This document shows positions 29,067 through 37,532 of a stretch of 53,941 bases of DNA, one piece after another. The translations under genes and the position numbers were made by a program. Under the pieces are notes generated by a model. It worked only from the letters and a program-made list of their open reading frames with translations. It was not told where the DNA came from and made no database searches. The stretch comes from Microbacteriaceae bacterium (lineage in GTDB: Bacteria; Actinomycetota; Actinomycetes; Actinomycetales; Microbacteriaceae): the NCBI GenBank assembly GCA_024639935.1, contig JAHEFZ010000010.1, forward strand, positions 1 through 53,941. The letters run 5' to 3'. Positions within the stretch are counted from its first letter, which is position 1. Each line of letters starts with the position of its first letter.

Positions 29067-30679
29067 TGCGTACGTGACTCGAGTTCTTTGGTGACAACTG
29101 GCGCAATTCGATCTTCGAAATAGAACCGAGAAACCGACGCCCTCATTCGAGCACCGATCGTGATCTTGCCACGAGCGTTCGGGCGAAGTTGCGCAGGCGC
29201 GTATTCATCGAACGACACAAGTTTCCACTGCTCAAATTCGTCGAGCGGGGTGTGAATCTCGCGATATTCGCCTCCGGGCAGGCGGACAATTCGGCTTGAC
29301 TCGTATCCGTGAAGGACCAGTTCCCGATCCTTTCGTTGAAGAGCGAGAGCGATCTTCTTCGCCATCCAAAACGCCGCAATTGGACCGACGATGAGTAGAA
29401 CCTGGAGTGCGTGAATGACGCCTTCGATGGTGGTTCGGAAGTGGGTAGCGATCAGGTCGGACGCCGCTCCAGCCCAGAGGACCGCGTAGAACGTGACGCC
29501 GGCCGCGCCGATTGCAGTGCGTGTGGGCTGGTTTCGCGGTCGCTCAGCGATGTGGTGTTCGCGCTTGTCGCCGGTGACCCACGCCTCAAGGAACGGGTAA
29601 ATCATGACGATGACAATGAACAACATCAAGACGACGATGGGAACCAACAAGTTGAGTGACCACGTATAGCCGTCAACGACGAATTCCCATCCAGGGGGCA
29701 TCAATCGCAGCATTCCGTCCGCGAACCCGATGTACCAGTCGGGCTGTGTTCCGGCCGATACAGGGGAGGGGTCATAGGGACCGTAGTTCCAAATCGGGTT
29801 GATCGTAAACAGCGATGCAATCAACATGATTATTCCGAAGACGAGGAAGAAGAACCCGCCGGCCTTCGCCGCGAAGACGGGGAGAATTGGCGAGCCAACG
29901 ACGTTGTCGTTCGTGCGCCCTGGGCCCGCGAATTGCGTGTGCTTGTTGATGATGAGCAACACCATATGTATCGCGATTAATGCGATTACCAAAGCAGGCA
30001 AGAGCATGATGTGCAGAACGTACAAGCGAGGGATGACGTCGTTGCCTGGGAACTCGCCACCGAACAACAGGTAAGAAATCCAGGTTCCGATTCCGGGGAT
30101 CGCCTTGATCATGCCGTCGATGATTCGAAGACCGTTGCCCGAGAGCAGGTCATCGGGGAGTGAATAACCGGTGAATCCTTCAGCCATTGCGAGAATGAAG
30201 AGAACGAATCCGATAACCCAGTTGATTTCACGAGGCTTACGGAATGCGCCGGTGAAGAACACGCGAAGCATATGAAGGCCGATTGACGCGACGAACAACA
30301 ACGCCGCCCAGTGGTGAACCTGGCGCATAAGCAGTCCGCCACGGATGTCGAACGTCAGGTTCAGCGTCGACGAATAAGCCGCCGACATGTGGATGCCCTT
30401 GAGTGGCACGTAGGAACCGTCGTAGTGCACTTCAACCATCGAGGGGTCGTAGAAAAAGGTAAGGAACGTGCCCGACAGCAAAATAACGACGAAGGAATAC
30501 AGGGCAATTTCCCCGAGCATGAACGACCAGTGGTCGGGGAAGATTTTGCGGCCGAGGAATTTGACCGCGCCAGAGATGCTGGTCCGTTCGTCAATGTAGT
30601 TTGACATCCCGCCAACAAAACGCATTCCGGCACCGGTCGAAGTCGGGGCTGTGCTTTTCTTTTGTGTTGCGACGCTCAT
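29063..30679 (-). CDS. qcrB: Cytochrome bc1 complex cytochrome b subunit
   Basis: A 538-residue cytochrome b of the actinobacterial type, with eight or nine membrane segments and the long C-terminal extension typical of the phylum. Haem ligands are in RQVHHWAALLF and in LHIMLLPALVIALIAIHMVL; the quinol site reads NPIWNYGPYDPSPVSAGTQPDW (outline), with the family PEW-like motif altered to PDW. The ATG at 30679 overlaps the qcrA stop (ATGA), which favours it over the upstream ATG at 30694. Confidence 0.95.
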   Translation of the reverse strand: MSVATQKKSTAPTSTGAGMRFVGGMSNYIDERTSISGAVKFLGRKIFPDHWSFMLGEIALYSFVVILLSGTFLTFFYDPSMVEVHYDGSYVPLKGIHMSAAYSSTLNLTFDIRGGLLMRQVHHWAALLFVASIGLHMLRVFFTGAFRKPREINWVIGFVLFILAMAEGFTGYSLPDDLLSGNGLRIIDGMIKAIPGIGTWISYLLFGGEFPGNDVIPRLYVLHIMLLPALVIALIAIHMVLLIINKHTQFAGPGRTNDNVVGSPILPVFAAKAGGFFFLVFGIIMLIASLFTINPIWNYGPYDPSPVSAGTQPDWYIGFADGMLRLMPPGWEFVVDGYTWSLNLLVPIVVLMLFIVIVMIYPFLEAWVTGDKREHHIAERPRNQPTRTAIGAAGVTFYAVLWAGAASDLIATHFRTTIEGVIHALQVLLIVGPIAAFWMAKKIALALQRKDRELVLHGYESSRIVRLPGGEYREIHTPLDEFEQWKLVSFDEYAPAQLRPNARGKITIGARMRASVSRFYFEDRIAPVVTKELESRTH

Positions 30680-31707
30680 CGTAAACGCTCCCAATAACTA
30701 GGTCCAACTGGCTCCAGGAAGTCGCTCTGGGCGACCAGATATCCCTCAGCGTCGACGGTGATCGGCAGCTGGGGGAGAGGGCGTGCCGCGGGTCCGAAAA
30801 TCACGGCACAGTGGTTTGACACATCAAATTGTGACTGGTGGCAAGGGCATAGCAGGTGGTGGGTTTGCTGTTCGTAGAGTGCCACGGGGCAACCCACATG
30901 GGTGCAAATCTTGGAATACGCGACGATTCCGTCGTACGACCACCCCTTGCGGTCTTCGGCTTCGTTGAGTGCGTCGAGGGGGAGCCGCATAACGAGAACG
31001 GCGGATTTTGCTTTTTCGTTGAGGAAGCCCTCTTCGATTTCGAGAATGTTCTCGGGTATGACATGGAAGGCCGAGCCAATCGTCACGTCACTCGCCTTAA
31101 TGGGGACTCCGTTTGGGTCGCGGGTCAGACGCACACCCTTTTCCCACTTTGTGTATCCAAGGACGTCTTCTGGGCGATTTGACGGGGCGAGGTCACGGAA
31201 CAATGCAATTGCTGGGATAGGCATGGCGACGAGTGCGCCAATCAGGGAATTACGAAGTAAGCGACGCCGGGTCCATCCCGATTCCTTATTCGCTTCCGTG
31301 AAAATTTCAACGGCGCGTGCGCGAGTTGCGTCGTCACCGCGTGTCGCGTGTCGTTCTTCGACGAGCTCGTGACCATGCATAAGAGCCTTCGCCCAATGGA
31401 CGGCGCCAATACCGAGGCACAACAACCCTGACGCTATGGCCAGACCGACGAACATGTTGTTGTAGCGCGTCGACATGAGATCCCCAGGAACAATGGGGAA
31501 AATGAAATTGAGAGCGAACGCTGAGGCGCTGAGGATGCCGGAAAGCGCGAACAAGAGGGAAATTCCCCTCTCCGCGCCGCGCGCACGCTCGGGAGATTCG
31601 TCATGAACGCGCGTGTGTTCCGGTTCAAAGCCAGGGTTCTGCAGGCGATCAGGGCGTGACACCGCGCTACCTGCGCTGGTGACGACGTCCGACTTTTTGT
31701 CAGCCAT
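30676..31707 (-). CDS. qcrA: Rieske iron-sulfur subunit of the bc1 complex
   Basis: A 343-residue actinobacterial Rieske protein. Three membrane segments lie in the N-terminal half (about 49-70, 84-105 and 150-170). The [2Fe-2S] ligands are in CTHVGC and CPCHQS. The segment just before the third membrane helix contains TRRRLLRNS, a twin-arginine-like site, and tatA and tatC are in this window, so Tat-dependent placement of the Rieske domain is likely. It passes electrons from quinol to QcrC. Ribosome site AAAGG before the ATG. Confidence 0.95.
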   Translation of the reverse strand: MADKKSDVVTSAGSAVSRPDRLQNPGFEPEHTRVHDESPERARGAERGISLLFALSGILSASAFALNFIFPIVPGDLMSTRYNNMFVGLAIASGLLCLGIGAVHWAKALMHGHELVEERHATRGDDATRARAVEIFTEANKESGWTRRRLLRNSLIGALVAMPIPAIALFRDLAPSNRPEDVLGYTKWEKGVRLTRDPNGVPIKASDVTIGSAFHVIPENILEIEEGFLNEKAKSAVLVMRLPLDALNEAEDRKGWSYDGIVAYSKICTHVGCPVALYEQQTHHLLCPCHQSQFDVSNHCAVIFGPAARPLPQLPITVDAEGYLVAQSDFLEPVGPSYWERLR

Positions 31708-31728
31708 GGGATGAACCTTTCTGTAGAC

Positions 31729-32514
31729 CTAGTTCGACTTCGCGCTGAGCCAAATGGTGATGGCGACGAGGCCGCCAAGCGCGAAAATCCAGACGAACAA
31801 CCCTTCCGAGACAGGGCCGAGCGCTCCGAGATCCATGCCTCCAACCGAGGGGCTCTCGTCAAGGAACTTGAGGTAGGCGATGATGTCGCGCTTTTCGTCC
31901 GGTGTGATGTTCATGTCAGAGAAGACGGGCATGTTCTGCGGTCCGGTGACCATTGCCGCGTAGACGTGTACTGGATCGATGTTGTGGAGGTTCGGTGCCC
32001 ACTTTCCCTCGGTCAAAGCACCGCCGGCGCCCGCGACGTTGTGACACATGGCACAGTTGACCCGGAAAAGCTCGGCGCCGTTGGACGGGTCGCCACCGGC
32101 GAGCGATGAAGCTTCGGGAACGCCGGGGCCGGGAGCGAGACTGGCAACCCACGCCGCCATCGCGTCAATTTCGGGCTGCGTGAATTGAACGGGCTTCTTT
32201 TCGGCCTGGGGGCCACTGCCCGACATCGGCATACGACCGGAACCCACCTGGAACTCGACTGACAGCGCGCCGGCTCCGATTAGCGAAGGACCGGCTGCAG
32301 AGCCTTCCGCACTGAGCCCGTGGCACGATGCGCAGTTCGAGGCGAAAAGCTTTTTGCCGTCGTCGATTTGAGTGGGCGAGACGGGGGCATCGGCAGCACT
32401 CGCCGTCCCGGTGACTGTTGCGTAAGCCCCGCCCGACACGAACAGTCCAACAAGGATGAGGACTAAAGACGAGAGCGGGTGGCGACGGCCTTTGCGATTG
32501 AGTGTTCGTGACAT
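31729..32514 (-). CDS. qcrC: Dihaem cytochrome c subunit of the bc1 complex
   Basis: A 261-residue cytochrome cc with an N-terminal signal/anchor segment (about 16-36), two haem-binding sites CASCH and CAMCH, and a C-terminal membrane anchor (about 238-257). This fused dihaem protein replaces soluble cytochrome c in Actinobacteria and hands electrons directly to CtaC in the supercomplex. Axial methionines are likely in RMPMSG and NMPVFSD. It is followed by qcrA and qcrB and preceded by ctaE on the same strand. Confidence 0.95.
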   Translation of the reverse strand: MSRTLNRKGRRHPLSSLVLILVGLFVSGGAYATVTGTASAADAPVSPTQIDDGKKLFASNCASCHGLSAEGSAAGPSLIGAGALSVEFQVGSGRMPMSGSGPQAEKKPVQFTQPEIDAMAAWVASLAPGPGVPEASSLAGGDPSNGAELFRVNCAMCHNVAGAGGALTEGKWAPNLHNIDPVHVYAAMVTGPQNMPVFSDMNITPDEKRDIIAYLKFLDESPSVGGMDLGALGPVSEGLFVWIFALGGLVAITIWLSAKSN

Positions 32515-32526
32515 TGAGTTCTTTCG

Positions 32527-33150
32527 TTATTTCAACACGTAGATGACGAGGAAGAGGCCGATCCACACCGCATCTACGAAGTGCCAGTAATACGACACGG
32601 CAACCATAGACATGGCGTCGCGGTGAGTGAAAACCTTGAGTGCCTGGATGCGACCGATCATCAGGATGAAGGCGATGAGCCCGACCGTGACGTGCAGTCC
32701 GTGGAAACCCGTGGTGAGGTAGAAGCCGGAACCGTAGGCGTCGCTGTTCAGCATGACCCATTCGCTCGTGAGCACCGCATATTCGTAGACCTGACCAACC
32801 ACAAAGAATGCGCCCATCGCGTAGGTGAGCCAGAACCATTCAACAACACCCCATTTGGTTGGCGCCCAACCAGTTCTGCGGGGTTGCAAACGTTCGGCCG
32901 CGAAGACGCCCATTTGGCACGTGACCGAGGACAAAACGAGCACAGTGGTGTTGAGCGTCGAAAACGGAACGTTCAGTTTCTCAGTTTGCATCGCCCAGAC
33001 CTCGGGGGCCATCGACCGCAGAGAGAAGTAGATCGCAAAGAGTCCCGCGAAGAACATCACTTCACTCGCAAGCCACACAATCGTTCCGACGGCCACCGCA
33101 TTGGGCCGGTTTACCACCGAATGCGGACGGGTTATAGAGGCGCTAGTCAC
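32527..33150 (-). CDS. ctaE: Cytochrome c oxidase subunit III
   Basis: A 207-residue subunit III of five-helix actinobacterial type. Signatures are VWLASEVMFFAGLFAIYFSLR near the N-terminus, GFHGLHVTVGL in the middle, and YYWHFVDAVWIGLF at the end. It stabilises the core of the oxidase. The frame is open far upstream, but the GTG at 33150 is chosen because the family N-terminus begins here and a CATAAT hexamer lies seven bases ahead. It heads the minus-strand operon ctaE-qcrC-qcrA-qcrB. Confidence 0.95.
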   Translation of the reverse strand: MTSASITRPHSVVNRPNAVAVGTIVWLASEVMFFAGLFAIYFSLRSMAPEVWAMQTEKLNVPFSTLNTTVLVLSSVTCQMGVFAAERLQPRRTGWAPTKWGVVEWFWLTYAMGAFFVVGQVYEYAVLTSEWVMLNSDAYGSGFYLTTGFHGLHVTVGLIAFILMIGRIQALKVFTHRDAMSMVAVSYYWHFVDAVWIGLFLVIYVLK

Positions 33151-33157
33151 AACTTCT

Positions 33158-33163
33158 ATTATG
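33158..33163 (-). promoter_or_regulatory. -10 element for a leaderless ctaE transcript
   Basis: CATAAT on the minus strand is followed by seven bases and the GTG at 33150, with no ribosome site. It would start the whole ctaE-qcrCAB message. Confidence 0.6.
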
Positions 33164-33252
33164 TCGAATCTTCGCCCTTCCACTGACCAAATCAGGGTGT
33201 TTTGGCGAGTATTTTGCGCACTTTTCAGGAAAGTTGTCCGCCTGCGGAGCGA

Positions 33253-33258
33253 TAGGGT
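33253..33258 (+). promoter_or_regulatory. -10 element for a leaderless trpD transcript
   Basis: TAGGGT is followed by six bases and the GTG at 33265. The AGGGG between them is too close to serve well as a ribosome site. Confidence 0.5.
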
Positions 33259-33264
33259 AGGGGA

Positions 33265-34311
33265 GTGCTCAACGACAACTGGTCGACCATTCTCGCAGAA
33301 TTGCTCGAGCGCCGTTCGCTGTCGGTTGCTGACGCCTCGAAAGCGATGACCGACATCATGAACGGTGACGTGAGTGAGGCTCGACTCGCCGGTTTCCTCA
33401 TCGCTCTTCGAGCAAAAGGAGAGTCGGTCGACGAGGTCGTCGGGTTCCGCGATGCGATTTTGTCCGCGGCACTTCCACTCGATGTGTCCTCCGATGCTGT
33501 GGACATCGTGGGGTCGGGGGGAGACCCGGTTGGAGTAATCAACGTCTCGTCGATTGCAGCTATCGTGGTCGCGGCCGCCGGTGTTCCCGTCATCAAGCAC
33601 GGAAATAGGGCGGCTAGTTCGAAATCCGGGGCAAATGATGTCTTGACGTCTCTGGGGATCAACGTTTTGCTCGAACCTGATCGGGTAGCGCGTGTCTTCG
33701 CCGAAATCGGCGTGACGTTCGTCAATGCGATGGTCTTTCATCCAGGATTCCGGAACGCCGGCCCTGTTCGTCACGAGTTAGGGATTCCCACAATCTTTAA
33801 TGTGCTTGGTCCGCTGTGTAACCCCGCGCGACCGCAGGCAAACGCCCTCGGGATGTCGAACGCGACACGCATTCCGCTCGCAGTCGGACTATTTCAGCAA
33901 CGCGGTGCGACGGCACTGGTCTATCGAGGCGAAGACGGAATTGACAAAATCACGACGACGGGACATTCGAAAGTGTTTGAGGTGAGCCGTGGGAGCGTTA
34001 CCGAACACGATTTCGATCCTCGCGAGGTGGGATTCCGCTATTCAGCAATCGACGACATTCGGGGAGGGAGCCCCGACGAAAACGCCGCGCTGTCTCGGCA
34101 AGTTCTCTCGGGAGAGAAAATCGCGGCTCGCGACATCATCGTTCTCAATTCCGCAGCGGGAATCGTCGCGCATCGAGTGTCGAAGAACCCTGCCGAGCGT
34201 GACCGGTCATTCGTTGAGCGCATGTCCGAAGCGGTCGACATTGCCACACACTCAATCGATTCCGGTGCGGCGAGCGCGAAACTCGATGCCTGGGTTGCCG
34301 CGACGAACTAG
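33265..34311 (+). CDS. trpD: Anthranilate phosphoribosyltransferase
   Basis: A 348-residue member of the TrpD family, which joins anthranilate to PRPP in tryptophan synthesis. The PRPP loop reads GSGGDPVGVINVSS (usual form GTGGDG), followed by KHGNRAASSKSGANDVL, the anthranilate-site arginine in RHELGIPTIFNVLGPLCNPA, and GEDGIDKI. No other trp gene is nearby; a lone trpD beside ctaE is common in Actinobacteria. The small changes in the PRPP loop leave some chance of a TrpD-like paralogue. GTG start, divergent from ctaE. Confidence 0.9.
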   Translation: MLNDNWSTILAELLERRSLSVADASKAMTDIMNGDVSEARLAGFLIALRAKGESVDEVVGFRDAILSAALPLDVSSDAVDIVGSGGDPVGVINVSSIAAIVVAAAGVPVIKHGNRAASSKSGANDVLTSLGINVLLEPDRVARVFAEIGVTFVNAMVFHPGFRNAGPVRHELGIPTIFNVLGPLCNPARPQANALGMSNATRIPLAVGLFQQRGATALVYRGEDGIDKITTTGHSKVFEVSRGSVTEHDFDPREVGFRYSAIDDIRGGSPDENAALSRQVLSGEKIAARDIIVLNSAAGIVAHRVSKNPAERDRSFVERMSEAVDIATHSIDSGAASAKLDAWVAATN

Positions 34312-34336
34312 GGAAGCGGTCCTATTCAGACGGAAC

Positions 34337-34373
34337 ATGTCAGAATTGTTCAACCTGACATAATGTACATTAT
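34337..34373. other. Inverted repeats in the trpD-Nudix convergent gap
   Basis: Two overlapping symmetrical elements fill part of the 88-base gap. ATGTCAG (34337) and CTGACAT (34355-34361) are a perfect 7-base inverted repeat with an 11-base spacer. ATAATGTACATTAT (34360-34373) is a perfect 14-base palindrome. No T run is present, so this may be a weak two-way terminator or a protein site; I cannot decide. Confidence 0.45.
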
Positions 34374-34399
34374 CGGATAAAGCAACAAGCGCAGGGACG

Positions 34400-34876
34400 C
34401 TAGGAAACGCCGTCCAGCACGTCAATGAGGCGAGAAGGCCCGATAAACGGCGATTCTGCGCGGAGTTCAGCGAGAGTCCACCAGCGGATGTCGATCACGT
34501 CGTGATGTTCGGATTCGGTCCACCCGGAACGGTCGAGTTCAAATTCGTCGACTCGGAGCGCGAAAAAGTGATCAACATACGAATGGAAGTGCTGGCCGTC
34601 GGGCCAATCCCAATAGCCGGCCACTGCATCCAGTTTCTCGCCCAGTGCGGCGGGTTCGACCGTTAGGCCCGTTTCTTCCCGCAATTCCCTCACCGCAGCC
34701 TCGAGTGGGGTTTCACCGTCGTCGATTCCACCGCCGGGCGTAATCCAACGCGGTGGCAGCCCAACACGGTGATCGAAAAGGGTGAACATGAGCAAAAACT
34801 TGCCTCGACCGTCGTGCAGCACGATTCGTGCGGTTTCGCGGTGTAAAACGTGTGTTCGTCCCTCGGGATGAATCAT
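34400..34876 (-). CDS. Nudix hydrolase
   Basis: A 158-residue Nudix protein with a complete catalytic box: GGGIDDGETPLEAAVRELREETGL matches G-x5-E-x7-REUxEExGU (about residues 48-71). Such enzymes hydrolyse nucleoside diphosphates linked to another group; the substrate here cannot be read. A tryptophan-rich stretch (GYWDWPDGQHFHSY) after the box may shape the binding site. The start overlaps the end of the YczE-like gene (ATGA), so the two and the SDR gene probably form one minus-strand operon. Confidence 0.92.
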   Translation of the reverse strand: MIHPEGRTHVLHRETARIVLHDGRGKFLLMFTLFDHRVGLPPRWITPGGGIDDGETPLEAAVRELREETGLTVEPAALGEKLDAVAGYWDWPDGQHFHSYVDHFFALRVDEFELDRSGWTESEHHDVIDIRWWTLAELRAESPFIGPSRLIDVLDGVS

Positions 34877-35487
34877 TTCCCGCCCTTGTCAACCAATCCG
34901 AAGGCCCGCATGGAGACTTGGACCATCGGGCCAATCCCCACGACAAACAACGCAGTCCCCAGACCGACGGGCCCGCCGAAAGCAAGTCCGATGAGCGTTG
35001 CGCCTCCTTCGAGGACCGTACGGACGAGCCACACGGGTTTGCCGAACTTCTTCACGGAACCGGTCATCAGTCCGTCCCGCGGACCCGGCCCGAGACGCGC
35101 TCCGATGTAGACACCGGTTCCCAGGGCAATTATTGCCATTCCGAGCAGGTACCACCCGATTTGCCCGACGATCCCCCATTCGGCCGCCGAGGGGACGAAA
35201 CGAAGCGATAAATCGATGAAAGGGCCGATGAGAAGTGCATTGAAAACCGTTCCAAGACCCGGTTTTTGCTTCAGAGGAATCCACAACAGCAAGATCAGTG
35301 CGCTCGCGAGCACGGTAGCCAGTCCGAAACTCAGCCCCGTGATGTTGGCAAGGCCCTGTCCGAAGACGTCCCACGGAGCGAGACCCAGCATCGCACGAAT
35401 CTGAAAGGCAATACCAAGTCCAAAGAGATACAGGCCGACGATGAGTCGAGCCAGAACGAGTGGTCGGGGGAAGTCTATGGAGGCCAT
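34873..35487 (-). CDS. YczE/YitT-like integral membrane protein
   Basis: A 204-residue protein with five or six membrane segments. The N-terminal RLIVGLYLFGLGIAFQIRAMLGLAPWDVFGQGL (outline) and the later GTGVYIGARLGPGPRDGLM are characteristic of the YczE family of Gram-positive bacteria. Function is unknown; transporter or export roles have been proposed for relatives. It lies between the SDR and Nudix genes on the same strand, eight bases after the SDR stop, where a hairpin is found. Confidence 0.8.
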   Translation of the reverse strand: MASIDFPRPLVLARLIVGLYLFGLGIAFQIRAMLGLAPWDVFGQGLANITGLSFGLATVLASALILLLWIPLKQKPGLGTVFNALLIGPFIDLSLRFVPSAAEWGIVGQIGWYLLGMAIIALGTGVYIGARLGPGPRDGLMTGSVKKFGKPVWLVRTVLEGGATLIGLAFGGPVGLGTALFVVGIGPMVQVSMRAFGLVDKGGK

Positions 35488-35491
35488 GATT

Positions 35492-35515
35492 CCGGCTATT
35501 CGCCGAAATAGCCGG
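35492..35515. other. Perfect hairpin over the SDR stop codon
   Basis: CCGGCTATT (35492-35500) and AATAGCCGG (35507-35515) form a perfect 9-base stem with a 6-base loop. The SDR stop codon lies in one arm and the downstream YczE-like start is a few bases away. It may reduce expression of the downstream genes; no T run is seen. Confidence 0.45.
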
Positions 35516-36260
35516 TGTCGCCCACCAGTCGCGTGTTGTCCGTTGGTACGGGCTCGACCGCGGCCAGGGCGATTTCCGCCGCGAATTCCGCCACGTTGTA
35601 CAACTTCCCCACCGCCTCCTTGCGTGCGTCGATAGTTCCGGGGTTGGCGCGATCCAAGAGCGTGGCGGTGACCGTTCCTTCGATCATGTCGGCGGACACG
35701 ACGACAAAACCAATGCCGTCGGCCTCGAGCGAGGGAATCATGTCGCGCAGAGCGTCTTCGCCGGCCCGTTTAGACAGTGCAACGGGAAGGTATTCGGGCA
35801 TGGTGTCGACGGTGCGAATGAAGTGAGCCTGGTGGCTTGTGACGAAAACAATTCTCGACCCATTGTGAAGCAGCGGTCTGAGGGTCTGGAGCGCATTTAC
35901 CTGCGCGTCGCGATTGAGTCGCATCGCGTAATCGTCACCCTTTCCCGTCTCCATCCCACCCGAGGCATTGAGAACGAGGATGTCGAGTCCACCAAATTCC
36001 TTGTGCAGCGTGTCCCGGAGAGCAGCAATTGACTCATAATCGGTGAGGTCGGCGCCGACGACGATCGCTTCTCCGCCGTTGTCCCGAATTCCCGCTGCGA
36101 CCTTGTCGGCGCGCGCCTCTTTGTCACGGAAGTTAATGGCAACTTTTGCGCCTGCTTCGGCAAAATATGCGACAGTCTCTGCACCGATTCCGCGGGACGA
36201 ACCCGTGACGAAGGCGGTTTTTCCCGCGAGTTGGCCGGGTTTTAGGGGGTTTGAACTCAT
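35496..36260 (-). CDS. Short-chain dehydrogenase/reductase family protein with displaced tyrosine
   Basis: A 254-residue SDR fold protein. The nucleotide loop TGSSRGIG (about residues 19-26), NASGG and the serine in IVFVTSHQAH are present. The active-site tyrosine normally lies four residues before the lysine (YxxxK); here the segment is EYLPVALSKRAGED, so the tyrosine is seven residues before the lysine and valine holds the standard place. Either the active site is rearranged or the protein is not a classical dehydrogenase. The leading TAGTTT hexamer six bases before the ATG indicates a leaderless message. Confidence 0.85.
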   Translation of the reverse strand: MSSNPLKPGQLAGKTAFVTGSSRGIGAETVAYFAEAGAKVAINFRDKEARADKVAAGIRDNGGEAIVVGADLTDYESIAALRDTLHKEFGGLDILVLNASGGMETGKGDDYAMRLNRDAQVNALQTLRPLLHNGSRIVFVTSHQAHFIRTVDTMPEYLPVALSKRAGEDALRDMIPSLEADGIGFVVVSADMIEGTVTATLLDRANPGTIDARKEAVGKLYNVAEFAAEIALAAVEPVPTDNTRLVGDTGYFGE

Positions 36261-36266
36261 GGGGCA

Positions 36267-36272
36267 AAACTA
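36267..36272 (-). promoter_or_regulatory. -10 element for a leaderless SDR transcript
   Basis: TAGTTT on the minus strand, six bases before the ATG at 36260, without a ribosome site. It is divergent from a matching element for the phosphodiesterase gene. Confidence 0.55.
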
Positions 36273-36291
36273 TCACGCAATGGTGGCGTGA

Positions 36292-36297
36292 TACCGT
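36292..36297 (+). promoter_or_regulatory. -10 element for a leaderless phosphodiesterase transcript
   Basis: TACCGT, six bases before the ATG at 36304, no ribosome site. The 43-base divergent gap holds both hexamers and little else. Confidence 0.5.
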
Positions 36298-36303
36298 GCC
36301 CGC

Positions 36304-37053
36304 ATGACGTTCCTCACGACCGAGCACGCGTATTTTTCTGGGCCGGCTCCCCGAGTGTTCGCCCACCGCGGATTGCACCTCGACGCTCCCGAGAACACCG
36401 CCGGGTCATTCCGAGCAGCACTGGCGGCAGGTACAACCTTTATCGAGACGGACGTCGTCGGGTCAAAGGACGGTGTCGCCATCATCGCGCACGACCTGAC
36501 GCTCGATCGAGTGTCTAGCCACACGGGACCGCTCTCTGATTACACGGCCGCCGAGCTCGCGGAGATTGATGTGGGCGGCGAGGGATTCCTCACCCTTTCG
36601 CAGGCTTTTGAGCAATTTCCGACCGCGCGCTTCAACATCGACGTCAAAGACAACGCCGCAATCGACGGTGTCGTTCATGCCGTGAATCACGCCGATGCGC
36701 GGGACCGCGTCCTGATTACGTCGTTCAGCGCGGGGCGTCGCCGGGCGACGATTGCCCGTATACCCGGTGTCGCGAGCAGCGCGTCGGCCGCAGAGTTTGC
36801 GGTTATCGCAGCAGCGACGCGCCTTGGCGTCACCCCTCCCCTCCCCCTCGTTCAGGCGTTGCAGATCCCCGAGCGAGCCGGCGGAATCACTCTCGTCTCC
36901 GAACAAATGGTCGAGCGTTATCACGGTGCGGGACTCGAAGTTCACGTCTGGACAGTCAATGACGAGGAGACGATGCGCCGATTGCTTGGTATCGGAGTGG
37001 ACGGAATCGTCACGGATCGAGCGGACATTGCGCTTCGCGTGGTGAATTCCTAG
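36304..37053 (+). CDS. Glycerophosphodiester phosphodiesterase family protein
   Basis: A 249-residue GDPD barrel. The catalytic AHRGLHLDAPENTAGSF (about residues 20-36) holds the HRG and PEN motifs; ETDVVGSKDGVAIIAHDLTLDR gives the metal-binding E-x-D and the second histidine. The C-terminal VHVWTVNDEETMRRLLGIGVDGIVTDRADI completes the family pattern. It cleaves glycerophosphodiesters to glycerol-3-phosphate and an alcohol. No signal peptide is seen, so it is probably cytoplasmic. Confidence 0.92.
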   Translation: MTFLTTEHAYFSGPAPRVFAHRGLHLDAPENTAGSFRAALAAGTTFIETDVVGSKDGVAIIAHDLTLDRVSSHTGPLSDYTAAELAEIDVGGEGFLTLSQAFEQFPTARFNIDVKDNAAIDGVVHAVNHADARDRVLITSFSAGRRRATIARIPGVASSASAAEFAVIAAATRLGVTPPLPLVQALQIPERAGGITLVSEQMVERYHGAGLEVHVWTVNDEETMRRLLGIGVDGIVTDRADIALRVVNS

Positions 37054-37142
37054 ATTCTTAGCTGATTCTTTTCTTTCGCTCAGGAATATCTCGGCGAGTT
37101 CTGGCTTTATAACAGGTAGGCCACGAGCCGAAGGAGAACACA

Positions 37143-37532
37143 ATGAGCAATAAACGCATGCAGGGCACGCGACTCGGATCAATCAGTTCGGAAACCGAAG
37201 ATGGCGTCGAGTTCGTCGAACGTCACAACGTCACATTCCGCACGGCGGACGGCGAAGAATTTGTCGTGACGTTCATGGCCGGAGTAGAACTCCCCTACGA
37301 CTGGCGATCGCCGCGATCGAGCAATATCGGGCGGCGTCTTGACGCCAAGGGAAAACCCATTCAGGGAGACGACCCCAACGCTCCGGCGCCTGTCGCCCCA
37401 ACGGTGACCCATTGGGAACAGTTGATGAAACGACGGACGATCGAGGAACTCGAAGTCATTCTTCACGACCGGATCATCGCGATGCGTGAGAGCGGTCAGC
37501 TCGATCTGGGCAGCTTGCGTAAAACGGCTTAG
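37143..37532 (+). CDS. rbpA: RNA polymerase-binding protein RbpA
   Basis: A 129-residue RbpA, an actinobacterial factor that binds the principal sigma factor and stabilises the open promoter complex. The N-terminal tail has RMQGTRLGSISSETEDG; the core domain has RTADGEEFVVTF but lacks the cysteines of zinc-binding forms, like the mycobacterial type; the C-terminal sigma-interaction domain has THWEQLMKRRTIEELEVILHDRI. The ribosome site AAGGAG is clear. Its stop interlocks with that of the mannosyltransferase gene. Confidence 0.93.
   Translation: MSNKRMQGTRLGSISSETEDGVEFVERHNVTFRTADGEEFVVTFMAGVELPYDWRSPRSSNIGRRLDAKGKPIQGDDPNAPAPVAPTVTHWEQLMKRRTIEELEVILHDRIIAMRESGQLDLGSLRKTA

Noticed and set aside
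33234-33258. TTGTCC before TAGGGT at trpD as a PafBC-type promoter.
   Set aside because: The spacing is ten bases rather than eight after the nine-base core, and the rest of the core does not match.
33151-33774. Long N-terminal extension of ctaE.
   Set aside because: It runs opposite trpD and has no conserved features; the CATAAT hexamer and family N-terminus support 33150.
37143-37532. RbpA without zinc-binding cysteines considered as degenerate.
   Set aside because: Zinc-free RbpA is known in mycobacteria and the sigma-binding part is intact.
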